This document shows positions 1 to 4,634 of a stretch of 7,487 nt of DNA, piece by piece. The stretch comes from Actinomycetota bacterium (lineage in GTDB: Bacteria; Actinomycetota; Actinomycetes; Nanopelagicales; Nanopelagicaceae). A model generated the notes under the pieces. The model made no database searches and was not told where the DNA came from. It saw nothing but the letters and a program-made list of their open reading frames with translations. Position numbers and translations under genes: made by a program. The number at the start of each line of letters is the position of its first letter. Positions within the stretch are counted from its first letter, which is position 1. The DNA lies in the NCBI GenBank assembly GCA_009699825.1, contig WLNM01000051.1, forward strand, positions 1 to 7,487, in the 5' to 3' direction.

Positions 1-177
1 CAATTCAAAACGAGCCATCCACACTTCTTTATCAACATCGACTAGGTGCCCCAAAATAATTGCAGGAGTCCATTCAGAACCATTGAATTGATCACTACGT
101 CCTGATTTTTCTGCGACGTCACAAATTTCATTGGCAGAGTCAACTAATGCGATTAGTTGTGATTCAAAGTTGGCCAT
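1..177 (-). CDS. DinB-superfamily-like protein, N-terminal part (cut by window edge)
   Basis: Reading the minus strand from the ATG at 177 gives 59 residues with no stop up to the window edge. It begins MANFESQLIALVDSANEICD and has the stretch W36-TPAIILGHL-VDVDKEVW-MAR near residues 36-56. The pattern 'W.....(I/L)(L)xHLxDxxxxWxxR', including a histidine (H44) in the first helix pair, resembles DinB/DinB_2 four-helix-bundle proteins. These are often metal-binding and sometimes thiol-dependent transferases; the substrate here cannot be told. There is no Shine-Dalgarno. A TAAACT hexamer lies 7 nt before the ATG, which suggests a leaderless transcript. The gene diverges from the leuA leader. The family call rests on a short fragment, so it is tentative; that this is a real coding start is better supported. 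Confidence 0.6.
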   Translation of the reverse strand, partial: MANFESQLIALVDSANEICDVAEKSGRSDQFNGSEWTPAIILGHLVDVDKEVWMARFEL

Positions 178-184
178 ACGCGGG

Positions 185-190
185 AGTTTA
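185..190 (-). promoter_or_regulatory. Putative -10 element of the DinB-like gene (leaderless start)
   Basis: The minus strand reads TAAACT here, a TANNNT match, followed by 7 nt and then the ATG at 177. There is no Shine-Dalgarno in between. Actinobacterial leaderless promoters have this geometry, with transcription starting at or next to the A of the start codon. I see no convincing -35 hexamer. The sequence match is direct; promoter activity is inferred. Confidence 0.45.
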
Positions 191-199
191 GAACTTTAC

Positions 200-229
200 T
201 TGCTTGAAAACACGCGGTGGGGTTACCAT
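200..229 (+). promoter_or_regulatory. Putative promoter of the leuA leader transcript
   Basis: TACCAT at 224-229 fits the TANNNT -10 pattern and stands 6 nt before the leader-peptide ATG at 236. TTGCTT at 200-205 is a partial match to a -35 box with an 18-nt spacer. Together they predict a transcript starting at about 236, on the leader peptide's first base. The core overlaps the upstream part of the divergent promoter for the DinB-like gene, so the two may compete. No direct evidence of transcription. Confidence 0.5.
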
Positions 230-235
230 TTACAC

Positions 236-283
236 ATGACACTTCGCAGCCTCCTCCTTAGCTGCCGTGGCGGGGCCAAATAA
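236..283 (+). CDS. Leucine-rich leader peptide (uORF) in the leuA leader
   Basis: A 15-codon ORF reads MTLRSLLLSCRGGAK and then TAA. It holds four Leu codons (CTT at 242-244; CTC, CTC and CTT at 251-259), three of them consecutive, directly upstream of a leucine-biosynthesis gene. This is the hallmark of an amino-acid-sensing leader peptide. The last codons (266-280) form the 5' arm of a strong hairpin, and the stop codon lies in that hairpin's loop, so translation must affect the RNA fold. There is no Shine-Dalgarno; a TANNNT box ends 6 nt before the ATG, which fits a leaderless start. The SCRGGA tail may be constrained as RNA rather than as peptide, because its bases are in the stem. Translation is inferred. 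The alternative is a chance ORF in a structured RNA, which the Leu cluster makes less likely. Confidence 0.65.
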   Translation: MTLRSLLLSCRGGAK

Positions 284-301
284 TCGGTCCCCTCGCCGCG
301 G
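265..301 (+). promoter_or_regulatory. GC-rich hairpin in the leuA leader
   Basis: CCGUGGCG (265-272) pairs with CGCCGCGG (294-301) over 8 bp with one G-U pair. GGG (273-275) then pairs with CCC, with a bulged U at 293, and CC (276-277) can pair with GG (286-287). The loop, 278-285, contains the leader peptide's TAA. The region is far more GC-rich than its surroundings. It is followed by GGTTTGTCG, not a T-run, so it is not a standard intrinsic terminator. It more probably acts as one state of a translational or Rho-linked switch. A competing fold pairs CCCC (289-292) with GGGG (300-303). Confidence 0.6.
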
Positions 302-340
302 GGTTTGTCGTACCGGTTAAACCAGACAAATCCCGTAACC
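301..340 (+). promoter_or_regulatory. H-type pseudoknot before leuA (LEU-element-like)
   Basis: Stem 1 pairs GGGUUUGUC (301-309) with GACAAAUCCC (325-334), with one bulged U at 331. Its 15-nt loop contains GGUUA (315-319), which can pair with UAACC (336-340) just outside the stem, giving a classic H-type pseudoknot. It ends 3 nt before the AAGGAG Shine-Dalgarno of leuA, so folding could hinder 30S binding. A conserved pseudoknot named the LEU element was reported upstream of leuA in most Actinobacteria by comparative genomics. Position and topology agree, but I could not compare sequences. The pairing is read from the sequence; the function is inferred. Confidence 0.65.
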
Positions 341-343
341 AAT

Positions 344-349
344 AAGGAG
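344..349 (+). promoter_or_regulatory. Shine-Dalgarno of leuA
   Basis: AAGGAG stands 7 nt before the leuA ATG. It is the strongest Shine-Dalgarno in the window and lies directly after the pseudoknot, so it is the likely target of leader control. It fixes the leuA start at 357. Confidence 0.85.
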
Positions 350-356
350 TTTTAAA

Positions 357-2072
357 ATGAATTTTCCAGAGCAAAAACCATCATCGATGCGTGCGCATCG
401 TTATTCATCTTTTATACCTGTAGATCTACAAGATCGCACATGGCCAGATAAACAAATGACGAAGGCACCTAAGTGGTCATCCGTGGATTTACGAGATGGC
501 AATCAAGCTTTGATTGACCCAATGGACACTCCTCGCAAATTAGCGATGTTTAATCTCTTGGTCGCAATGGGCTATAAAGAAATTGAAGTGGGTTTTCCAA
601 GTGCAAGCCAGACCGATTTTGATTTCGTACGAAAGATTATTGAAGAAGGCTTAATCCCTGATGATGTAATCATTCAAGTACTCACTCAGGCACGCCAACC
701 ACTTATCGAGCGAACCTTTGAAGCAATAAAGGGTGCAAAGCAAGCAATCGTTCACTTATATAACTCAACATCAACTCTTCAACGTCGAGTTGTTTTTGGT
801 CTTGACAAAGAGGGCATTAAGAAGATTGCAACAGATGGCGCCAAGATGTGTCTAGATCTTGTCAGCACAGTTCCAGAGACAAAGGTTTCATTTGAATATT
901 CACCTGAGTCATACACCGGTACAGAATTAGAGTTTGCTGTCGAAGTTTGTAACGCAGTTAACGATATTTGGAAGCCAACTCCACAGTGGAAGACAATCTT
1001 AAATCTGCCAGCAACAGTTGAGATGGCGACACCAAATATTTACGCGGACTCTATTGAGTGGATGTGTCGCAACCTCAACAATCGCGACAGCGTGATTGTT
1101 TCTTTGCACCCACATAATGATCGTGGTACCGGAGTAGCAGCTGCCGAACTTGGCTATTTAGCTGGTGCTGATCGCATCGAAGGAACGCTCTTCGGAAATG
1201 GCGAGCGCACAGGAAATGTTTGTCTGGTAACACTTGGTCTTAACTTAGTAAGCCACGGAATAGATCCAATGATTGATTTCACCAACATCGATGATGTGCG
1301 TCGCACGGTTGAATATGCAAATCAATTACGTGTACCTGAGCGCCATCCATACGGTGGCGACCTTGTATTTACAGCGTTCTCTGGATCTCACCAAGATGCA
1401 ATTAAAAAAGGTTTCGAACATCTAGAGCGCGATGCAAAGGCTGCCGGTAAGCACGTCGATGAATTCACGTGGGCTGTTCCTTATCTCCCAATTGACCCAA
1501 AAGATATTGGTCGCTCCTATGAAGCTGTGATTCGCGTGAATTCGCAATCAGGCAAAGGTGGCGTTGCATACATGATGAAGAACGAACATCATCTAGATCT
1601 TCCACGTCGCTTGCAGATTGAATTTAGCCGCGTTGTTCAGGCAATGACCGATGAACAAGGTGGAGAAGTTACTGCAGATCAATTATGGAAAGTTTTTGAA
1701 GATGAATACTTGCCAACACAGGATGCACCGTGGGGTCGCTTTAGATTAAAGGGGCTTTCTCAAACATCAGTCCTCGATGAGGATGTTAATTTAGAAGTAA
1801 CACTTCTTGACCGTGGTGATACTAAAAAATTGACTGGCACAGGTAATGGACCAATCGCAGCATTTTGCAACATCGTGCAGGATTACGGTGTTGATGTGAA
1901 AGTTTTGGATTACTTTGAGCACGCACTGTCCGCAGGTGGAGATGCATCCGCTGCTGCCTATCTCGAATGCTCAATTAGTGGCGAAACCTTCTGGGGTGTC
2001 GGAATTGATCCAAACACCACAACGGCTTCATTAAAGGCCGTCGTGTCTGCAATAAATCGCGCAATTAGATAG
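357..2072 (+). CDS. leuA: 2-isopropylmalate synthase
   Basis: Catalyses condensation of acetyl-CoA with 2-oxoisovalerate to 2-isopropylmalate, the committed step of leucine synthesis, in the cytosol. At 571 residues it is the long form (LeuA type 2) typical of Actinobacteria. The TIM-barrel catalytic domain carries the HMGL-like signature at D44-LRDGNQAL, where D47 is the expected metal-ligand Asp. H251-P-H253-NDRGTG supplies the metal-binding histidines, and GNGERTGN spans residues 280-287. From about residue 430 the linker and the C-terminal regulatory domain follow; in this family that domain binds leucine for feedback inhibition, ending here in a conserved VSAINRA-like tail. The start is fixed by AAGGAG 7 nt upstream. 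A structured leader with a Leu-rich peptide precedes it, so expression is probably leucine-responsive. No terminator is visible before recO, 23 nt downstream, so read-through is possible. No key residue is missing. Confidence 0.97.
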   Translation: MNFPEQKPSSMRAHRYSSFIPVDLQDRTWPDKQMTKAPKWSSVDLRDGNQALIDPMDTPRKLAMFNLLVAMGYKEIEVGFPSASQTDFDFVRKIIEEGLIPDDVIIQVLTQARQPLIERTFEAIKGAKQAIVHLYNSTSTLQRRVVFGLDKEGIKKIATDGAKMCLDLVSTVPETKVSFEYSPESYTGTELEFAVEVCNAVNDIWKPTPQWKTILNLPATVEMATPNIYADSIEWMCRNLNNRDSVIVSLHPHNDRGTGVAAAELGYLAGADRIEGTLFGNGERTGNVCLVTLGLNLVSHGIDPMIDFTNIDDVRRTVEYANQLRVPERHPYGGDLVFTAFSGSHQDAIKKGFEHLERDAKAAGKHVDEFTWAVPYLPIDPKDIGRSYEAVIRVNSQSGKGGVAYMMKNEHHLDLPRRLQIEFSRVVQAMTDEQGGEVTADQLWKVFEDEYLPTQDAPWGRFRLKGLSQTSVLDEDVNLEVTLLDRGDTKKLTGTGNGPIAAFCNIVQDYGVDVKVLDYFEHALSAGGDASAAAYLECSISGETFWGVGIDPNTTTASLKAVVSAINRAIR

Positions 2073-2082
2073 TTGCCACCAG

Positions 2083-2088
2083 TACCTT
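2083..2088 (+). promoter_or_regulatory. Putative -10 element before recO (leaderless start)
   Basis: TACCTT fits TANNNT and is followed by 7 nt and then the recO ATG at 2096. No Shine-Dalgarno is present in the 23-nt gap after leuA. This suggests recO-uppS has its own leaderless transcript besides any read-through from leuA. No -35 is recognisable. Confidence 0.4.
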
Positions 2089-2095
2089 TGCCTGC

Positions 2096-2827
2096 ATGAG
2101 CTTGTATCGTGATGAAGCAATCATCTTGCGCACACAGAAATTAGGCGAAGCAGATCGCATCATCACCATGCTTACTCGCGAACACGGACGTGTACGCGGA
2201 GTAGCAAAGGGTGTTCGTCGCACAATGTCAAAATTTGGTGCGCGCCTCGAACCAGGCAGCCATGTTGATATTCAGATGCATATTGGCAAAACATTTGACA
2301 CTGTCACACAAGTTGAAGCACTGCGAAATTATGGCGAAGCAATTACAGATGATTATCAGCGCTGGACAATCGCTTCAGCGATTTTAGAAACTTCAGAACG
2401 GTTTACGGCCCAAGAGCGCGAACCGGCTGTGCAAGAGTTTCACTTAGTTGTTGGTGCAATGAAAGCACTCTGTGATGATCGTTATGACCCCGCACTTGTT
2501 TTAGATGCATTCTTGTTGCGCTCTCTTGCACTCGGTGGATACGCACCATCGATGACAGATTGTTCGCGTTGTGGTTTACCTGGACCGCACAGATATTTTT
2601 CACTAGTCGGTGGAGGATCTGTCTGCCTTGAATGTAGACCTTCTGCGTGTGCAACTCCGCAACCAGAAACACTTGAATTAATGGCTGCTTTGTTAAGCAG
2701 TGATTGGGAGAGCGCGAATAAGAGTGAAGGAAAAAATCGTCGCGAAGCTAGTGGTTTAATCGCTGCATATTTACAATGGCACCTTGAACGTGGATTGCGT
2801 TCACTTCCAATTGTGGAGCGAGTATGA
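2096..2827 (+). CDS. recO: DNA repair protein RecO
   Basis: RecO acts with RecR (and RecF) to load RecA onto SSB-coated single-stranded DNA in gap repair and recombination. The 243-residue protein shows the family layout. An N-terminal OB-fold starts MSLYRDEAIILRTQKLGEADRI and continues through HGRVRGVAKGVRR (residues 30-42), basic and suited to DNA contact. A helical middle part follows, then a zinc-ribbon-like site C156-x2-C159 and C177-x2-C180 with the intervening FSLVGGGSVC. Length is normal for the family. The ATG at 2096 has no Shine-Dalgarno but a TANNNT box 7 nt upstream, so it may be read from a leaderless mRNA. The stop overlaps the uppS start as ATGA, indicating translational coupling. 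All four cysteines are intact. Confidence 0.93.
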   Translation: MSLYRDEAIILRTQKLGEADRIITMLTREHGRVRGVAKGVRRTMSKFGARLEPGSHVDIQMHIGKTFDTVTQVEALRNYGEAITDDYQRWTIASAILETSERFTAQEREPAVQEFHLVVGAMKALCDDRYDPALVLDAFLLRSLALGGYAPSMTDCSRCGLPGPHRYFSLVGGGSVCLECRPSACATPQPETLELMAALLSSDWESANKSEGKNRREASGLIAAYLQWHLERGLRSLPIVERV

Positions 2828-3522
2828 AAATTCCAGAGCACGTTGCGATCGTTATGGATGGCAATGGGCGTTGGGCAAAAGAACGTGGATTACCGCGCAC
2901 AGCTGGTCACGAAGCAGGCGAAGCAGCACTTTTTGATGTTGTGCAAGGTGCAATCGAATTCGGCGTTAAAGAAATTAGTGCGTACGCATTTTCAACAGAG
3001 AATTGGCGTAGATCACCGGATGAAGTGAAATTTCTAATGGGATTTAATCGCGATGTCATCCGTCGCAGGCGAGATGAGATGAATTCAATGGGTGTACGCG
3101 TACGTTGGGTCGGCCGTCCAAAGCGATTGTGGGCCAGTGTTATTTCAGAGCTAGAAGAAGCAGAAGAGCTAACCAAAAAGAATAAAGTTTTGACTCTTAA
3201 CATGTGCGTTAACTACGGCGGTCGCTCAGAAATCGTTGATGCCGCAACAGAATTAGCCCGAGATGTAAAGCGCGGAAAAATTAAAGCCGATTCAATAACA
3301 GAGAAAACTTTTGCAAAGTATTTAGATTCTCCGACTATGCGCGATGTGGATTTGTTCTTGCGCTCATCGGGCGAACAGCGCACCAGCAACTTCTTACCGT
3401 GGCAAAGTGTTTATGCCGAGATGGTTTTTATGGATGTTTTATGGCCAGATGTAACTCGCAAAACTCTATGGAAAGCGATTGAGGAATATAACAAGCGAGA
3501 TCGAAGATTCGGAAGAGCTTAA
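2824..3522 (+). CDS. uppS: Cis-isoprenyl (polyprenyl) diphosphate synthase, UppS family
   Basis: Adds isopentenyl diphosphate units in cis to an allylic primer, making the long-chain polyprenyl diphosphate carrier for peptidoglycan and other envelope glycans. It acts at the inner face of the membrane. The family motifs are in order: HVAIVMDGNGRWA with catalytic Mg-binding D12, RTAGHEAGE (25-33), YAFSTENW (54-61), NYGGRSEI (130-137), and DLFLRSSGEQRTSNFLPWQ (176-194) with R180 and R186 for diphosphate binding. YAEM has the metal-ligand E199, and the C-terminus is basic (RDRRFG). At 232 residues it is on the short side for actinobacterial members but complete. GGAG at 2815-2818 lies 5 nt before the ATG inside the end of recO, and the two genes overlap by 4 nt. 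Chain length cannot be told from sequence alone, so the product may be C50 or C55 (or a short Z-prenyl diphosphate). Confidence 0.94.
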   Translation: MKIPEHVAIVMDGNGRWAKERGLPRTAGHEAGEAALFDVVQGAIEFGVKEISAYAFSTENWRRSPDEVKFLMGFNRDVIRRRRDEMNSMGVRVRWVGRPKRLWASVISELEEAEELTKKNKVLTLNMCVNYGGRSEIVDAATELARDVKRGKIKADSITEKTFAKYLDSPTMRDVDLFLRSSGEQRTSNFLPWQSVYAEMVFMDVLWPDVTRKTLWKAIEEYNKRDRRFGRA

Positions 3523-4253
3523 GAATTCGCAACTACTAACCACATGATTAAAACACCACATGTGGTTGCAGCTAATGTCCACCGAGATGGATGGCGTGAA
3601 TGTGCTTCAGGCAAGATATGAGATGTCGCAATATAGATAACAAAACCTGTGAAGAGTGCAAGATATAAAGCCATCCAGGATTCATTCAGTGCTAAATACG
3701 TTCCAAGTGCCGCACCGCTTAATCGAGCCGCACCATCTAATACAAGTAACCATTTGCTGTTTTTGTGCCAGTTTCCACTTTTTACAAGGAGTGAAACAGT
3801 GTTAAGTCCATCGCTAAAAGCGTGCACTACAACTGCAAGAAATACTGCAAAGCCGAGTGCGTTACTTACTTGGAATGCAACGCCTAATCCCACACCATCT
3901 AGAAATACGTGTCCACCCATTGCCACTGCACTAAGTGTCCCGGCGATGTTGTGATGTTCATGATCATGACCGTAATCAGAGTCAGCAGGTTCGTGCGATC
4001 CAAAAGATCGTTCAAGAACATGTAGCAAGAGAAACCCACTCAGAATTGCAATAGAGACAATTGGTACTCCTGCGAAAGTGTCCGTATTTAACTCAAAGAC
4101 CTCTGGCAGCAAATCAAATCCCACAAGACCCAGCAGCAAACCTGCAGATAAACCGAGTATGAGATGAAAACGATCCTGAGAACGCAGCGCAAGGATTCCG
4201 CCAAGTACGGTGGCAACAACGGTGATTGCTGCGAATCCAATGGCTAAATTCAT
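3519..4253 (-). CDS. ZIP-family divalent metal transporter (zinc or iron uptake likely)
   Basis: A 244-residue membrane protein with about eight hydrophobic segments (near 3-23, 32-50, 63-82, 104-127, 130-152, 168-188, 193-211 and 225-242). ZIP hallmarks are H115-VFLD119-GVGLG in segment 4 and H144-AFSD148-G in segment 5, the paired sites that form the metal path. Asp replaces the usual Glu of the HNxPEG/HxxxEG motifs at both places. A His/Asp-rich cytosol- or periplasm-facing loop (H87-H101, six His) before segment 4 is typical of zinc-handling ZIPs. SHILPEAH (211-218) sits near the end, as in this family. The gene sits between uppS and glyS, where other actinobacteria often keep zinc genes, so zinc is the favoured substrate. 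It has no Shine-Dalgarno; a TATCCT box 6 nt upstream of the ATG fits a leaderless start. Its stop overlaps the uppS stop (convergent). Substrate and direction are inferred. Confidence 0.85.
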   Translation of the reverse strand: MNLAIGFAAITVVATVLGGILALRSQDRFHLILGLSAGLLLGLVGFDLLPEVFELNTDTFAGVPIVSIAILSGFLLLHVLERSFGSHEPADSDYGHDHEHHNIAGTLSAVAMGGHVFLDGVGLGVAFQVSNALGFAVFLAVVVHAFSDGLNTVSLLVKSGNWHKNSKWLLVLDGAARLSGAALGTYLALNESWMALYLALFTGFVIYIATSHILPEAHSRHPSRWTLAATTCGVLIMWLVVANS

Positions 4254-4258
4254 AATTC

Positions 4259-4285
4259 AAGGATAACAACATTAGGGTTGTCCTT
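4259..4285. promoter_or_regulatory. Dyad and divergent promoter region between the ZIP and ABM genes
   Basis: AAGGATAAC (4259-4267) and GTTGTCCTT (4277-4285) are inverted copies matching at 8 of 9 positions with a 9-bp gap; an inner ACAAC/GTTGT pair adds to the symmetry. The dyad fills nearly the whole 32-bp gap between two divergent ATGs. It also contains both candidate -10 boxes: TATCCT on the minus strand (4260-4265, 6 nt from the ZIP ATG) and TAGGGT on the plus strand (4273-4278, 7 nt from the ABM ATG). A regulator binding the dyad would affect both genes. It does not resemble the actinobacterial Zur box I know (TGAAAATNATTTTCA type). Regulation is inferred. Confidence 0.45.
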
Positions 4286-4570
4286 ATGCTCGCTATTGCA
4301 CGCTTTTCGGTTCCGCTCGGTTCTGCCGCGCACTTCCAGACTCAATTAAGTTCAGCGCTGGAAAGTTTTTCGCAGTGCAAGGGATTCGTCGATGGCGAAT
4401 ACGGCCAGAATTTAGATGATTTAACTCTCTGGTCCTTAGTAACTCAGTGGGAAAACGTGGGCTCATACCGCAGGGCATTGAGCACTAATGATGTGAAGAT
4501 GAATGTGATTCCTACTCTGGCTCAGGCAATTGATGAGCCGGGTGCATATGAAAAGCCATACTCAGAGTAA
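4286..4570 (+). CDS. ABM-domain (antibiotic biosynthesis monooxygenase-like) small protein
   Basis: 94 residues with the size and pattern of the dimeric alpha/beta-barrel ABM family. An opening beta strand MLAIARFSVP is followed by an amphipathic helix (about 12-29, HFQTQLSSALESFSQC). G33-F-V-DGEYGQNLDD comes next, then LWSLVTQWENVGSYRRAL (48-65, the WxxxxxYRRAL motif) and a C-terminal helix ending in DEPGAYEKP. Such proteins range from true monooxygenases to heme-handling or purely structural homologues; no activity can be assigned here. I recall ABM-like genes near glyS in other actinobacteria, which hints at a conserved role. The ATG has no Shine-Dalgarno but a TANNNT box 7 nt upstream. 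It diverges from the ZIP gene and is followed 64 nt later by glyS. Confidence 0.75.
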   Translation: MLAIARFSVPLGSAAHFQTQLSSALESFSQCKGFVDGEYGQNLDDLTLWSLVTQWENVGSYRRALSTNDVKMNVIPTLAQAIDEPGAYEKPYSE

Positions 4571-4581
4571 AATTCACTCAC

Positions 4582-4603
4582 GGAAGTAACGTACGTTGCT
4601 TTC
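4582..4603. promoter_or_regulatory. Imperfect 22-bp palindrome upstream of glyS
   Basis: The centre, AACGTACGTT (4588-4597), is a perfect 10-bp palindrome. Symmetry extends outward to GGAAG on the left and CTTTC on the right, with 9 of 11 half-site positions matching; the two mismatches would be G-U pairs in RNA. It lies between the ABM stop and the glyS Shine-Dalgarno and covers a possible -10, TAACGT (4587-4592). There is no following T-run, so it is not an intrinsic terminator. It may be an operator or an RNA hairpin in the glyS leader. Confidence 0.45.
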
Positions 4604-4622
4604 CGCCGACAGCCAGCCGGAT

Positions 4623-4626
4623 GGAG
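4623..4626 (+). promoter_or_regulatory. Shine-Dalgarno deciding the glyS start
   Basis: GGAG stands 8 nt before the ATG at 4635. This supports that ATG over the in-frame TTG at 4596, which would add 13 residues not typical of the family and would start inside the palindrome. Confidence 0.7.
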
Positions 4627-4634
4627 AAAATGAA

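Noticed and set aside
286..309. Intrinsic terminator in the leuA leader
   Set aside because: The hairpin is strong but is followed by GGTTTGTCG instead of a T-run, so a classic terminator is not supported.
221..340. GGTTAC (221-226) pairing with GTAACC (335-340) as a long-range leader stem
   Set aside because: The 5' copy lies in and upstream of the predicted -10, so it should not be in the transcript; the 3' copy is better explained by pseudoknot stem 2.
2482..2841. Minus-strand ORF of 119 codons opposite recO
   Set aside because: It lies entirely opposite recO and the very start of uppS, both with clear family motifs; its product resembles nothing and its composition fits a shadow frame.
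2907..3203. Minus-strand ORF of 98 codons opposite uppS
   Set aside because: Shadow of a well-supported UppS coding region, with a Ser-rich low-complexity product and no start signals.
3649..3954. Plus-strand ORF of 101 codons opposite the ZIP gene
   Set aside because: The minus-strand ZIP reading has membrane segments and metal motifs; the plus-strand product is Pro/Thr/Ala-rich without family features.
4254..4285. Zur box between the ZIP and ABM genes
   Set aside because: The dyad AAGGATAAC/GTTGTCCTT does not match the TGAAAATNATTTTCA-type actinobacterial Zur site.
4596..4634. In-frame TTG at 4596 as a longer glyS start
   Set aside because: It adds 13 residues that do not look like the family's N-terminus, has no Shine-Dalgarno and starts inside the palindrome; ATG at 4635 has GGAG 8 nt upstream and a canonical MATDRLENIV start.
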